Shown piece by piece: positions 23,201 to 33,314 of a stretch of DNA of 64,000 nt. A model generated the notes under the pieces. That model saw only the letters and a list, made by a program, of their open reading frames with translations, had not been told where the DNA came from and ran no database searches. Each line of letters begins with the position of its first letter. Position 1 is the first letter of the stretch. Source of the stretch: Tubiluchus corallicola. Lineage: Eukaryota; Priapulida; Priapulimorpha; Priapulimorphida; Tubiluchidae. Both the position numbers and the translations under genes were made by a program. The stretch lies in assembly GCA_030141605.1 (NCBI GenBank), contig JAQGDQ010000787.1:31938-95937 (forward strand). The letters are read 5' to 3'.

Positions 23201-23799
23201 ACCTCACATCAACCTGCTCGCATGTCACTTCATATCGTCTCTCCAGCCACCTCACCTCACTTCACTTGGTTAATATTTCTCACTTTGATTCAGCACTTTT
23301 ATCACCTTACATCATCTCTCCTCACTTCACTTTAGTTCCTATGTCACCTTACCTCACTTCACCTCACCTTACATCACCTCACCTCACTTCACTTCATCTC
23401 CTATATCACCTTAGTTCTTTTCACCTCACCTTACCTCAATTCACCTTACCTCACCTCACCTCACTTCAGTTCAGTTCCCATACCACATTTCCTAACATCT
23501 TCCTTAGTCTCTGGCTTAAGTAGTGAGTAATTCTTGAGTAATTTTGAGTATTGAATAATTATTTTAGGCTCATACTCACGTCTTCTCTTTCTTTGTTTTT
23601 AGACGATATTGAATGGGTTGCACGTGGCTGTTTTAAGAATGTTCCAATCCAAGAAGATACTTGTGAAGAACAAGAGAATAGTGGCACAAAATCCTTCGTG
23701 TGCATGTGCAAGGGCAATCTCTGTAACGGGGCAGGAACAATCAGCATCTCTCTTTTTTCATTGATTTTAGTTTTTCTGGCTCTTTTTAATTCCATGTAA
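17162..23799 (+). CDS. Ly6/uPAR three-finger GPI-anchored surface protein (4 exons)
   Basis: Joining 17162-17210, 19621-19704, 22163-22312 and 23603-23799 gives 159 aa with GT..AG borders and three phase-1 introns, the usual pattern for Ly6/uPAR genes. Residues 1-19 are a signal peptide. Ten cysteines follow at 22, 25, 62, 83, 87, 104, 115, 128, 130 and 135, ending CMCKGNLCNGA, the CxC…LCN closing motif of the fold. Residues 140-159 are a hydrophobic tail with no basic anchor, a GPI-attachment signal. The product should be a disulphide-rich outer-leaflet protein; roles in the family run from ion-channel modulation to septate junctions, complement control and gamete recognition, and nothing here chooses between them. 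The middle exon adds an acidic insert between the second and third cysteines, longer than in CD59. Confidence 0.85.
17640..18066. repeat. repeat family S in Ly6 intron 1
   Basis: Two tandem units of about 68 bp (from 17829 and 17897) share GAGAATTGAGTGTCAGCTC and GGAGAGTAACT. Right-hand ends read CTGAACACGC (17974) and CTTGAACACGCC (18066), inverse to the AACGCCGC-like left end. Related sequence with TIR-like ends occurs at 22366-22543 in intron 3. Probably a non-autonomous DNA element, tandemly rearranged. Confidence 0.5.
18840..19470. repeat. AGC/ATT-rich degenerate minisatellite
   Basis: Repeats of roughly GCAATAACAATAGCAGTAGCATCATTA, plus AGCAGC runs. Poly-Leu and poly-Val ORFs on the minus strand are artefacts. 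Confidence 0.9.
19621..19704 (+). CDS. Ly6 exon 2
   Basis: Phase 1 in and out; encodes AVAKKCYNCQYTNS… with the opening CxxC of the three-finger fold, donor G|GTAAGT. Confidence 0.85.
19855..20340 (+). mobile_element. piggyBac-type MITE, copy B (long form)
   Basis: TTAA-CCCTTTCAG at 19855 and TGAAAGGG-TTAA ending at 20340. It has about 145 bp near its left end (about 19875-20020) that copies A and C lack, so it is closer to a parental form. Contains the near-terminal palindrome GTATCCCATGGGATAC. Confidence 0.8.
20600..20955 (+). repeat. LINE-like 3' end with ATTCA tail
   Basis: Ends CAATAAAGATATTCAATCATTCAATCA, the AATAAA plus short tandem tail seen at many LINE 3' ends. No confident RT homology upstream; the antisense ORF 20268-20590 runs into the neighbouring MITE and is not trusted. 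Confidence 0.35.
21010..21870 (-). pseudogene. RTE-type LINE, C-terminal half ('CFDP2-like' family)
   Basis: Antisense frames encode VDNFTYLGTTLTTAANIG…INNRIAKASASFGRLR (21860-21645), then CLRKILYIKWQDKVPDTEVL…GHVIRMPDNRIPKKMLYGEL (21595-21284). A frameshift follows, then a terminal C2H2-like finger (CAKCQRSFQARIGLVSHLRAH) near 21175-21100. The 3' end on the left has an ATCATC-type tail near 21015. This is the C-terminal region of RTE-class retrotransposons that databases often mislabel as craniofacial development protein 2. The ORF is broken and 5'-truncated; it sits antisense in an intron. Confidence 0.85.
21885..22085. repeat. ATC-rich array related to 29740-30210
   Basis: Shares 'GCTGTTATAATT.TCATCATTA' and 'CACCATTATTATTGTCAACA' blocks with the array at 29740-30210, so both derive from one complex unit rather than simple slippage alone. 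Confidence 0.75.
22163..22312 (+). CDS. Ly6 exon 3
   Basis: Phase-1 exon of 150 nt encoding the acidic middle segment (three cysteines; DMCADSDDGEDVMG, TDCNGACHKMK), acceptor CTGCAG, donor G|GTTAGT. Confidence 0.8.
22366..22543. repeat. repeat family S in Ly6 intron 3 (MITE-like)
   Basis: Begins AAGGCGCGTTCAAGCTAG and ends CTAGTCTGAACGTGCCTT, an imperfect inverted repeat of about 17 bp. The interior (GTGAGTTTCTCTCGACAG, GAAGTGAATGTCAGC) resembles 17780-17850 in intron 1 of the same gene. Confidence 0.55.
22765..23150. repeat. 35-bp CTCAC-rich minisatellite
   Basis: About ten near-identical 35-bp units containing TTGTTCTCACCATGCCTCAC and TTCACATCACC, followed to about 23500 by degenerate TCACCTCAC sequence. 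The unit has no stop in any forward frame and 35 is not a multiple of 3, so the same repeat is read in three frames. The 240-, 146- and 121-aa ORFs here are artefacts. Confidence 0.9.
23603..23799 (+). CDS. Ly6 exon 4 (C-terminal Cys motif and GPI signal)
   Basis: Starts at the acceptor TTTTTAG; supplies RGC, DTC, CMCKGNLCNGA and the hydrophobic tail ending SLILVFLALFNSM, stop TAA at 23797. Confidence 0.9.
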
Positions 23800-23839
23800 A
23801 ATTTTTCTAGGCATTTTAGTAAGCTAGGTGCTGCCATGG

Positions 23840-24144
23840 TCATAACCTAAAAAAGTCAAAATTCCCATTAAGTCTTAAAAAAAATTATTTTTCTTTGAAG
23901 CTTTTCACCCTCATGGACTTCATCAGCAGAAATCAACTTGATATAGCCAAGATCTTCAAAGGTCTTATCTGTATCTTGAAAGAGATCTATTTGTATGAAG
24001 GCATTTGTAAGATTATTGAAGATCTCGGCTGTATCAAGTGAATTTCTGCTGATGAACTCCTTGAGGGAGAAAAGTTTCTCAGAAAAATAATGAATTTTTT
24101 TTGAGACTTAATGGGAATTTTGACTTTTTTTACAGTTATAGGCA
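23840..24144. repeat. fold-back inverted repeat, likely in the Ly6 3' UTR
   Basis: AAAAGTCAAAATTCCCATTAA at about 23851 is mirrored by TTAATGGGAATTTTGACTTTT near 24108. Pairing continues inward (CATCAGCAGAAATC / GATTTCTGCTGATG-like, AAGATCTTCAA / TTGAAGATCT) so nearly the whole 300 bp folds back on itself. It starts about 40 bp after the Ly6 stop codon. MITE-like; no ORF. Confidence 0.8.
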
Positions 24145-24420
24145 AGCTAGTTTGATGTATGTAGTTATATTAATCAGCTTTACTAGCCTCACTGATTTAA
24201 GTTTTAAATTTTCATATTCATGTTAATGTTGATTAGTTTTTATAGATTTATAATTTACCTCATATAGCTCAGTTGTATGTAACCTACCTATGGCAATTTA
24301 GAATTTTAGAAAGAATTTGATTAGTTTTTATGAGAGCTATTTTAAGTTATATAATATGTTATTATGTGCATGCCGCTAAGAGTTTGTTTTCAAATTTGAT
24401 GTCATGCAGGAAATTTTTTG
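24145..24420. other. Ly6 3' flank, nothing recognised
   Basis: AT-rich; no clear AATAAA. Confidence 0.4.
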
Positions 24421-24427
24421 TTTGAGA

Positions 24428-24617
24428 TCACATTTGAAATTTGTACGGCGTCATGTTTGAGGTTTGTATGACGTCATGTTTGAAATTTGTATGTCGTCAT
24501 GTTCGAAGCTTGTATGTCGTCATGTTCAAAATGTGTATGACGTCATGTTCGAAATTTGTATGTCGTCATACTTAAAATGTGTATGACGTCATGTTCGAAA
24601 TGTTTGTATGACGTGTG
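24428..24617. repeat. 23-24 bp tandem array carrying CRE palindromes
   Basis: About eight units of TGTATGWCGTCATGTTCGAAAT. Three contain a perfect TGACGTCA (24469-24476, 24538-24545, 24584-24591); the others read TGTCGTCA or CGGCGTCA. Most units also carry TTCGAA. Confidence 0.8.
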
Positions 24618-25440
24618 CTGGAAGGCAGGGGCATCACAAGGCCAAGGGGTTGCTAATGTAAACTAATAGATATTTATTAACTGACTCTTAACACTGGAGT
24701 CTCTAGATTTACTTTTAAAAGTAAAATTAAAGTTACTTTACCACAGACGTTTGAGCGGCAATTGTCATCGTATTGTAGTGACCTTTATTTCGTAAGATTT
24801 GTTGTGTGGATCCATTTTTCACAATGTTCAAGTATACATTTGAGTTATCGATAATTGTGTAAACTAAATCTTTTATTTTCTTCATAAAATATAACAAATA
24901 CATAAAACTGGTAAACTCGGGCATTATTTTTGTTTGTATCTCGTTAGTGAATCTTCTTTTTTAAAGGCTGTACGCATAGCGTACGGAACGTACAGAATAT
25001 AAATATACTGTATATATATATTTTTTTTAATATATACGTACAGAACGTGTGGGGCTACTGTTCAGAAAGAACAACTACTGTAGTATCATATTGTATGATG
25101 CAGTCAATAATGCAGGTTTTGCAAAATGCTGATTATCGTATTGAGGGGGGGGGGGTTTAAATATGATCGTATTTTCTACACTACATCGTGATTTTGCCCT
25201 AATTCCAAAATTATTACGATATTGCAAGCAAATTAATATTATTTTATAGATGTACTTAATATAAGTAACTATAATGACAGAAGGTGGAATTGTGTAAAAT
25301 AAAATTTATCAAAACACAACAAATGGTCGTTGTGTAGACTCAAGCCTTATTTTCGTCATCTTGAGGATTGTTTTTTCAAAATTACTCACCTTCTTCATGG
25401 AACTATGACCAGCATGCTTCAGACTACAGTGAAATCAACG
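24618..25440. other. intergenic, no gene
   Basis: A TA-rich palindromic stretch at 24960-25060 and a G run at 25145-25155 are the only notable features. Confidence 0.45.
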
Positions 25441-25449
25441 TTCATTTAC

Positions 25450-25730
25450 TTTTTTTAGTTTATTATTATCACATTCAGTACAATATAATGACATTAAGCA
25501 CACAGTGACATCAAAATTATTACATCTACTGTATTAAGTTATTATGTTTCGTACACTAACGTTATCATAAAAGAATAATTGTACTGCAGTGGGCTAGAGA
25601 AGCAACAGACACAGTGACATCATAATTATTACATCATACTGTATTAAATTATTATGTTTCGTACACTATCGTTATCATAAAAGAATAATTGTACTGCAGT
25701 GGGCTAGAGAAGCAAAGGCTTGTATAAGCC
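25450..25730 (-). repeat. LINE-like 3' end, internally duplicated
   Basis: TTTATTATTATCACATTCAG at about 25459 looks like an antisense LINE tail. A block of about 110 bp (CACAGTGACATC…GGGCTAGAGAAGCAA) is present twice in tandem (from about 25500 and 25610). A third copy lies at 27345-27485. Confidence 0.6.
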
Positions 25731-27334
25731 CACTGTCATGTGAACCCGATAAAAAATGATGGATGAGTGAACAAAAAAAGAACTGGGAGAAAGGTTAGAT
25801 CACACAGGAAGGGTAGAAGCATGTGTTAGTGGAAATGGTAGGAAGAAAGATAATAGATTGCGCTATGTTGACATCAGCTCTAAAGATTTATCAATCATGA
25901 ACACTTCCTAAGAGTTACCAGGTTGGATTTTATTTCGTATCTAAATTATTGTAAAATTACCGACTACCGTATAGTCTGGTTTTGTACGGTATGAAGGTTC
26001 GAATTAGCGTATTTTCCGATGATTGTCCTATAAACGTTAACCCTAGATGCACTTCAATCGCATCACGCAACTTCTGGGAATCACAGTTCAATCTCATGAC
26101 GTCACGTAACTTCCGGAAATGTTGACTGACGAAAAATGATCACGGGCCTATCTATTTAATGTCTAATTTTGGTGTCCACTGGTCTAGAATCATTTTCGCT
26201 GCTTGATTTTGCTGTGCAAAATCCTTTTAAGATTCTTATGACAATTGATGCTTGGTTAGTTAGTGAGTTAGTCATAGAATTAATAATTCAATTTGGCAGT
26301 CAGTTAATTAAAAAGTCTCAGTGAGTGGGTCAGTCAGTCAGTCAGTCAACAGCTCGCCAAGTACTCATCTATGTTACATGTTATATAACCAGCCGTGACG
26401 GTCAGTCAGTTAATCGGGGAATCATTTAATGTGCAAACAATGTCAGTTAATCAGCTTTGCGACTAGCGAGTTACTCAACCGTGACGAATAAATTCTAAGT
26501 GAATTGAATGGCATACAGCTAGTGAGCGTACATTAGGTGAGAATTCATATTATATTGCTGTTCCTAATGTCATTTAAGCCGTGTTTACCTGGCATCCGGA
26601 TTGCGTTACTATGTATCCAGCTGCGTACAAAAAAAAACTAATGGGGATAGCTGCAGAAGAAGAAGCTGTGGGCAAGGAAATAGGGGGGAGAGCTGTTACC
26701 GAATTAAGTTTGCTCATAATTATTAAGCCTGTTAGCTTTTACAATCAAAGAATCAAACAACACAATCTTTAATAAGTCACGAGGAATTATATTATAATAA
26801 CTATACTAGCAGGTACAATCACAGAGTCAGACAACGTAATTATTATCAATACTAAAATACCACTATACTAAAACACAGCGGAACAATTAGCCTAGCTAGC
26901 CCACAGGTCTAAATGTTCAAGGTAGACCTGTCTTACACAGCTTAAACACAGAAAACTAGAACATTATTAATGTAAAAGGTCATTCAGAAGCAAATAAGTA
27001 CAGTAAGATTAGAGGGAAATTTAAGCTATTTCAATGTTATAACAAGCCTAAAAAGGAGGGAATGAGATGAAAAAAATTATGAAAAAGAGATGAGCAAGAA
27101 GACAAACAATGTAATATTCACAAGTCAAGTTAATCAAACGCAAAGTAATTATGAGACGAACTTCGCGACAGGAGACGTAGGTCTGCTAACAGGTTCGTTG
27201 AAAACAATACCAAGCGATTTTTACCCAATAACGCATTTTGATTATCAGGTAAAAACCGCTTAAATCAACCAACCAGCGAATTACTTTGCTAACTCATGCC
27301 TCTCTTAATTAAACAATCAGTCAGCACATATATA
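25731..27334. other. intergenic, no gene
   Basis: Short CAGT/GTCA runs at 26325-26350; the 63-aa ORF at 26581 matches nothing I recognise. Confidence 0.45.
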
Positions 27335-27487
27335 CATTTATTTTTTATTTATTTTTTATTATTATCACATTCAGTACAATATAATGAATGATTATTAAGC
27401 ACACAGTGACATCAAAATTATTACATCTACTGTATTAAATTCTTATGTTTCATACACTATCGTTATCATAAAAGAATAATTGTACAT
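27335..27487 (-). repeat. second locus of the 25450 repeat
   Basis: TTATTATTATCACATTCAGT…AAAGAATAATTGTAC matches 25460-25575, ending in a TA run at 27488-27503. Confidence 0.65.
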
Positions 27488-28890
27488 ACATATATATATA
27501 TATACCCACATTCAGGGAAAGTTCTTGAAAATAGAAGCTATACAGCCTATACTGGAAAGTCATTATCAAAATAATTTATATTAAATATTGTACAGATGAA
27601 CTAACTTAAGATTGCAATTGTGTAAAATGTAATATTTACCGTTTTGCGAAGGGTACCTTGCCCTAATACATTTATTATTGTATTAATTATTTATATATCA
27701 CTTTGTTAATATTCATTAAGTAACTGACGCAACAATTTTGTTAAGCAAAATGTTCTGTCTTAAAGTCAAATTATAATCGTTTTTACAGAATAACAATTAT
27801 ATTAACAATTGCCCAATGTGATGTTTGTTTGGTTCATTTTTGTTTATTTTTGATAAATCTGTAAGAAGAAATCAAAACTATTTAATACATAAAACAATGG
27901 AAAAGGATAATTTGATAAAAAGTCATGGAAATGATGATTTGATAAAAAATCAGGAAAAATGATGAAAGCGTGGTAAAAAATCGGGGAAGTTGGAAATTGT
28001 TGCAAAAATCACCGGGAATTGATATTTTCCAAACATATTTTTCAGCAATTCGTGTTCAAATGAAATTTTGCTATGGCAGGCTCCTAGTTTCGATTTCTGT
28101 TTCAAAAATAATGATTGGATTAAGAAAGTTTATTTAATGTGATTAGTGTAATTTCTTTAGCACTACTGCAACTGTGTCGACACATTATATATCAGTATAT
28201 GTATGAATGTCCATACACAGAAATGTTTGAATATGTATACTGATAATGCAATTTCTGCTTATCTTGGTCATGGAAAATCAATATTTGGTCAGGGAAAAGT
28301 CATGGAAAGGCAGGGAAAATTATTTTAAAATTCTATGGGAACCTTGTATATACTTTATTGGCTATAAAATAGATTAGAATAAAGTCACAGTCCTCAGTGT
28401 TAAAAATATTTTTAACACTAAAACACTGATAAAGGCAAATGCATATGGAGCAAAACTATAAATGTAAATTACTCAGCGCATAACAATTAAAACTAAAAGC
28501 AATTACATACATAGATACAATACATAGATACAATACATAGATACATAGGCACCGTACGATTAGTAAAGGCGATTACAATATTTCCCCTTGATGTATAGCT
28601 ATAATACAAAAAGTAATATACGTAATAAATGCAAGACAAAATTTTCTTCCATTATCACAGTACAACAAATATTACTTGTACTGATTGCCGTTTAATTTAC
28701 TAATTATGAATTGCGAAATTATAATTATTCACTTTCGGTTATTGGGGACGTGGATATACAAAATTTGAATAAAGAAGTTAACGTCATTTACATGAGTTGG
28801 TATTTGAAATCTACTTAGTTGGTATTGTTTTAATTTCTTTTTAATTGTAGTTAATGATTCTGATTGTTTGATAATAGACTGGCAGCAGAC
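27488..28890. other. intergenic; GTCATGGAAA-rich segment at 27890-28355
   Basis: GTCATGGAAA / TCAGGGAAAA motifs recur at 27895-28000 and 28265-28320, bracketing unrelated sequence, as in some hAT-like MITEs. Short ACATAGATACA repeats at 28510-28545. No gene. Confidence 0.35.
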
Positions 28891-29167
28891 ATTAATAATA
28901 ATAATAATATAACAATAATAATAATAATATTTATTTAAAGTCGGCTTTTGGGTGAACAATTAACATTAGCTCAAAGAGCTATTATCGCCGACTGTAGATA
29001 ACAACCTACAACTACATAACACAGATTATTATAACCCCACTTTTACCCTAAATACCACGCATCAGGCAGGGCTAAGCAGGTACCATTTTTAAAGTCACGA
29101 GTGGTTCGAACTCACGACCTCCCAGACGGAAAGCAGACGCATTACCACTAGACTAAACCGTCTGGTC
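28891..29167 (-). repeat. tRNA-derived SINE with ATT tail
   Basis: On the minus strand the head (from 29167) contains an A box (TTTAGTCTAGTGG, complement 29145-29157) and a B box (GAGTTCGAACC, complement 29103-29113) at normal pol III spacing. A conserved body and a hairpin-like tail GTCGGC…GCCGAC (28942-28994) follow, ending in an ATT/AAT microsatellite. A 5'-truncated second copy is at 35188-35335. The tRNA of origin is not identifiable by eye. Confidence 0.85.
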
Positions 29168-29700
29168 TAATTAAGTCAACCGGTCAGCTAATCGCGTCCA
29201 TCATTCTGCTCAAATACAAAGTCAATCGATGAGTTGGAAAGTGAAGAAAACTGGTAATGAGTCAATCAGTCATTCAATCAGTTTATGAGTTACGTGCTTT
29301 TCAGATTCAACGTATAGTCAAGATTATTTATTATACGGTCCCCAATTATAATACCAGCCTCGCCAAATGCAAGCCTCTTCTGAATTTCCGTCTAGCTTTA
29401 ATTACTTAAGAGTGCAGTTGGGTAATCTGCTGTCTCAAATTTCCATTACTGCATTACAGACAGAGAGGCAAACTGAATAATCGAGTAGTCACAGCGTGTG
29501 TCTAACTGAATTAAAACCGGTCCTACATCGTGGAATTTTACTGTTTTTATGAGCAAAGCCCTGAGGCATTTTTATGGATGTGAAGGCTAATAAATTAACA
29601 TCATGTTATAGTATAAAGATGACTCAGGACAATAGATTATTGTTGAAGCCTTATGATTGCCTACCTCTGCTAATGCCGTTGTCATTATTGCCATATTCGC
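29168..29700. other. intergenic, nothing recognised
   Basis: No gene or repeat ends seen. Confidence 0.4.
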
Positions 29701-29734
29701 TATCGCTGCTGTCGCCATGTCATTATCATAAACA

Positions 29735-29904
29735 TGGACTCCGTTATCATCATCATCATCATCATCGTCGTCGTCGTCGTCGTCGTCGTCATCAACGCTG
29801 TTATAATTGTCATCATTACCGTCATTATCACCATTATTACTGTAAACATCATTGCCGTAATCCGTCATTGTCATCATTGTCGTCATTATTGTCATCATCA
29901 TCAT

Positions 29905-29939
<35 letters not shown>

Positions 29940-30215
29940 TCATAATTATGCTCATCCTCATCATCCATCATCATCGCTGCTATAATTGTCATCATCAGTG
30001 TCATTATCACAGTTATTATCCATTATTATTGTCAACATCATTACTATAATCCGTCATTGTCATCATTGTCGTCATTATTGTCATCATCATCATCGTCGTC
30101 ATCATAATTACGATCATCATCATCATCACCATCCATCATCATCACTGTTATAATGGCCATCATTGTCATTATCACCATTATTATTGTCAACATCATTACA
30201 ATAAGCCGTCATTGT
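29735..30215. repeat. ATC/GTC array with ~165-bp higher-order unit
   Basis: Within the CAT/GTC microsatellite a unit (GCTGTTATAATTGTCATCAT…CACCATTATTA…CCGTCATTGTCATCATTGTC) recurs about three times, and again at 21885-22085. All ORFs (poly-Asp, poly-His, poly-Met) are artefacts. Confidence 0.85.
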
Positions 30216-30439
30216 CAACTTATGAGAAGTCACGAAGTCCACCAGTTACGTCATAATTTTCAAGCGAATTGCTGCTTTCATCGTACTTTAAATTTCCATA
30301 CAGTTGTAGTTTATATTAATTTTATGCCTTGTAGGCAGTTTTTTTCCAAATTTTAACAGCAAATAAACACAACACGCTGTATGCCATGTCCTATTAAAAT
30401 GTCGTCCGCAGCGAGACTGCAGCAAAGAAAAGATTCAGA

Positions 30440-30790
30440 TGGGCCTCAATGTTTGGGCTTCTGATATATGGGCCACATGTTTGGCTCCCGAATATTGGGC
30501 CCCAGACATTTGGACTCTAAATAATTGGAGCCAAGATGTTTAAGCTCGAATATTTTGGGCCTCAGATATTTAGATCTTAGATATTAATTCGGGCCCAGAT
30601 ATTTGAGCCCCAAATAATTTATACCCTGGACATTTGGGTCTTCAGGTATTCTGGGCCAAATTGTTTGGAGCCGAATGCCCCGGTGCCCAATTGTCGATCC
30701 CAAATATCACAGGTCTAAATATCTATAGAGCCCAAATAACTAAACGTGGTGCCCAACCACCAGATGCCCAAACACTAGGGCCCGAGAGTA
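30440..30790. repeat. degenerate 15-19 bp array with strand-flipped motif
   Basis: Reads GGGCC.CAGATATTTG-like phrases to about 30650, then the complement style (CCCAAATAT, GCCCAAATAAC) to 30790. Very diverged; no ORF. Confidence 0.65.
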
Positions 30791-31606
30791 CTAAAATCAT
30801 TTGAATCTTTTATTTCCTACGCTGTCGTTGCGAAAGCAAATTTTATATGCAGCTCGTGTTACAGCGGGTTTGACTTTTTTATAATATTCATTTCTCTTTT
30901 ATTTGTTTATTAATTTATTTATTCAAGTCAGTGTAGTTTAAGCCGAATTCTTTGGTTTCAGCTAACTGTGTAAATGTTATTGAGCTTTCTAGCCTGCGAT
31001 TGTAAAATGCCTGCAGTAATTTGATAATTGTTAGTCTGCTGCGCTGGAAACAGCTACAAAACTCACAAAAACGAACGCCAAACAAGATAAAAAAAAGATA
31101 GGCGTTAACAGCCATCACTGCTTGCTTACACAGTTCAAGGCCAAAGGGAAATCGATGAAACTATCAGTAGCGGCTTCATAACTGGTTCTGGCAGCCAGTA
31201 AAGACGGCCTGGATTTTTTATTCTCACTTGCTGAGCAACCTATAAAGAGGATCTGCTGCACAGTTATCCCTTCTTGTTGCTGTTCTTCTATTCGCGGTAT
31301 CGTGAGCTCGTTGGTTATCGTTTCCTTGAAGGAAATTTGACCGTTTTCGTCGATGAAAACCCATCTTACTTGCAAAATTCCTTTGAAAATACTTCTCATT
31401 AATGCTCCAGCAACAAAAGAATGCCACTAATAATTATTATTATAATTTTTATTATAATATCTTCGGCAAACATTTTGCATTTATAGCAAGGCGACACAAC
31501 AGACCAAAATCTGTTTGCATCATTAATACAATCGTAATGATTATAGCAATATTTTTAAGGCTTAATTACCTATCATGTTGTCTAGCTGAAGCCTAGAGAC
31601 CCTGCG
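30791..31606. other. intergenic with two unassigned antisense ORFs
   Basis: Minus-strand ORFs 31399-31115 (94 aa) and 31118-30915 (67 aa) abut but match no family I recognise and lack good splice sites; treated as unsupported. Confidence 0.35.
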
Positions 31607-32146
31607 TTAAAGAAAAACCGGATGATTGTGTAAACATCAGCCCAGAATAAAGAATGCTCTCAAATATTGAAAACTACAATTATTATTTTTACAATAATAA
31701 TCAAAGATTAGATTAAATAATAATTACCTCAGATACTCAAATTTCGTTCAGTGGATCTACTAAGATTGGCAGCGGCGCCTTCTTGTCACATTCGCGTGGC
31801 CGACAAATAGAAGGCGGTACCGTGATAAGCATGATCATGAACTGCAGTGTTGGTTTCTGACGTTATATGATGTAGAGCCCATTTTTCGTGACATCATGCG
31901 TTTAAACAGTACTGTAACACTTATGCAAACGTGCTCGACGCGCAAGCGAAGACGCCTGCCATTGCACAAACTGTGGTTAGTTTCTGACGTAAGCAATAGC
32001 TGCGTTCGGTTGCCGTTAATTAACTTTCTAAGCTAATTATTCAAATATAAGGAACAATTGTTAACTTTAACAGGCAAGAAAATGTATATTTTGGTCAGTA
32101 AATTAAAATGAGATTGAGTCTAAACAATCGTCCGGTCTTCCTTTAA
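31607..32146 (+). mobile_element. TTAA-flanked MITE family T, copy 1
   Basis: TTAA-AGAAAAACCGG at 31607 and CGGTCTTCCT-TTAA ending 32146. About 90% of the sequence reappears at 33315-33845 and the ends at 59644-60269. No ORF. Confidence 0.8.
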
Positions 32147-33314
32147 GACATTACTTCTGGGTCAGAAGCCCAGGGCTTGATCTCTGCCCGCTGGAGAGCC
32201 TCAAAAGATGAGGTGGAAAGTTTCCTCATTGTATCTAGAAAAACGCTTGCAGAGTATCAATTGCTTTAAAGGAAACCAAATCCCCATTTTGAGGTGCGAT
32301 AAAGGTGCCTTCGTAAACCGATAACGCGTTTCCGAAATGCAGACGCTGGTGCCCATCTAACTGTCGAGTGCCGAAATGCATGTAACAGAAAGAGAGCTAG
32401 CCATGCCATGCCAACGCTTCTGTGATAATCTCTCTAATTTCTCGCATAACTCATTCTTGAAAAGTAGTACATTCCCTTTCAATATTTTAAAGAATAAGTT
32501 TTTTAGAAAACTAGCTTAAAATAAGCCTTTTCACAGTTCCATCGATTGATAATGATCATGAAAAGGTTAAGGCTAAGTCTATCAGACAACGCGTTTGTGT
32601 ACACTTTACAACGCCTCGCAGTCCATGCTATGGTAATAGTAGCAGTTTTTACAGGTAGCTAGAACCTTACCGAGTTTATTTTTTCTTGTTCGTAAACAAG
32701 ATACTGCTAGTAAATCACTCTAGACACAGACTAATCCATAATTAATTAAAGTTCACGTTAAACAACTCACGTTACTGAACTGACAGGGCAAACGGCTTTG
32801 TTTTATACGCATGTTACGTGACGGTTGTAGTTAAGATGCGTTGCTGTGGTGCACTTAACCGTTGACCTACAGAAACTGCGTCCGTGCACAACGAAACTAA
32901 GAAAAGACTTATTAGGTGGGTTTTTTAAAGTTTTTTTTTTGTTGACAGTAACAGTAGTATTCCTCAGTGGCTACATCTCGAGGGCCTGTAAAATCTGCCC
33001 ACAAAGATCAGAAATAAAAAGATTATCTTTCAGTTATAGTAACTAAGTGCTTCCTTCCTGTTGTGTAATTGATTACTGTCTCTTCTAATAAAATGATTAG
33101 AAATAAAAAAAATCACTTTATATTTTTATGGATAATAAAAGCGCTCCGAAATAATTACCAGTAATCGTGGTGAACAATTATGGTGAGACTTGGAAATTGT
33201 GTTTTTCTGAAAATTTCTACACATTAAATTAATTGAAATTGCTAAAACGTCTGAGTAATAAAGGGGATTAAATTGCGTGTGATGAATGAATGCTTATGAA
33301 AAGGAATCTATACA
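32147..33314. other. intergenic, nothing firm
   Basis: A lone CTTTAAAGGAAACCAAATCC at about 32265 resembles a family T end without a partner. Confidence 0.4.

Larger units (their letters stand above)
22313..23602 (+). other. Ly6 intron 3
   Basis: 1,290 bp, GTTAGT…TGTTTTTAG. Holds repeat S (22366-22543) and the CTCAC minisatellite (22765-23500). Confidence 0.8.

Noticed and set aside
22721-23523. Forward ORFs of 146, 240 and 121 aa rich in SPCLTSHHLACSHH-like repeats
   Set aside because: They are three frame-shifted readings of a stop-free 35-bp minisatellite inside intron 3; no start context or conserved domain.
29574-29985. Poly-Asp, poly-His and poly-Ser/Ala ORFs
   Set aside because: Translations of the ATC/GTC/AGC array.
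30915-31427. Adjacent antisense ORFs of 67, 94 and 67 aa
   Set aside because: No family resemblance, no convincing splice signals, frames overlap; could be an unknown terminal exon but unsupported.
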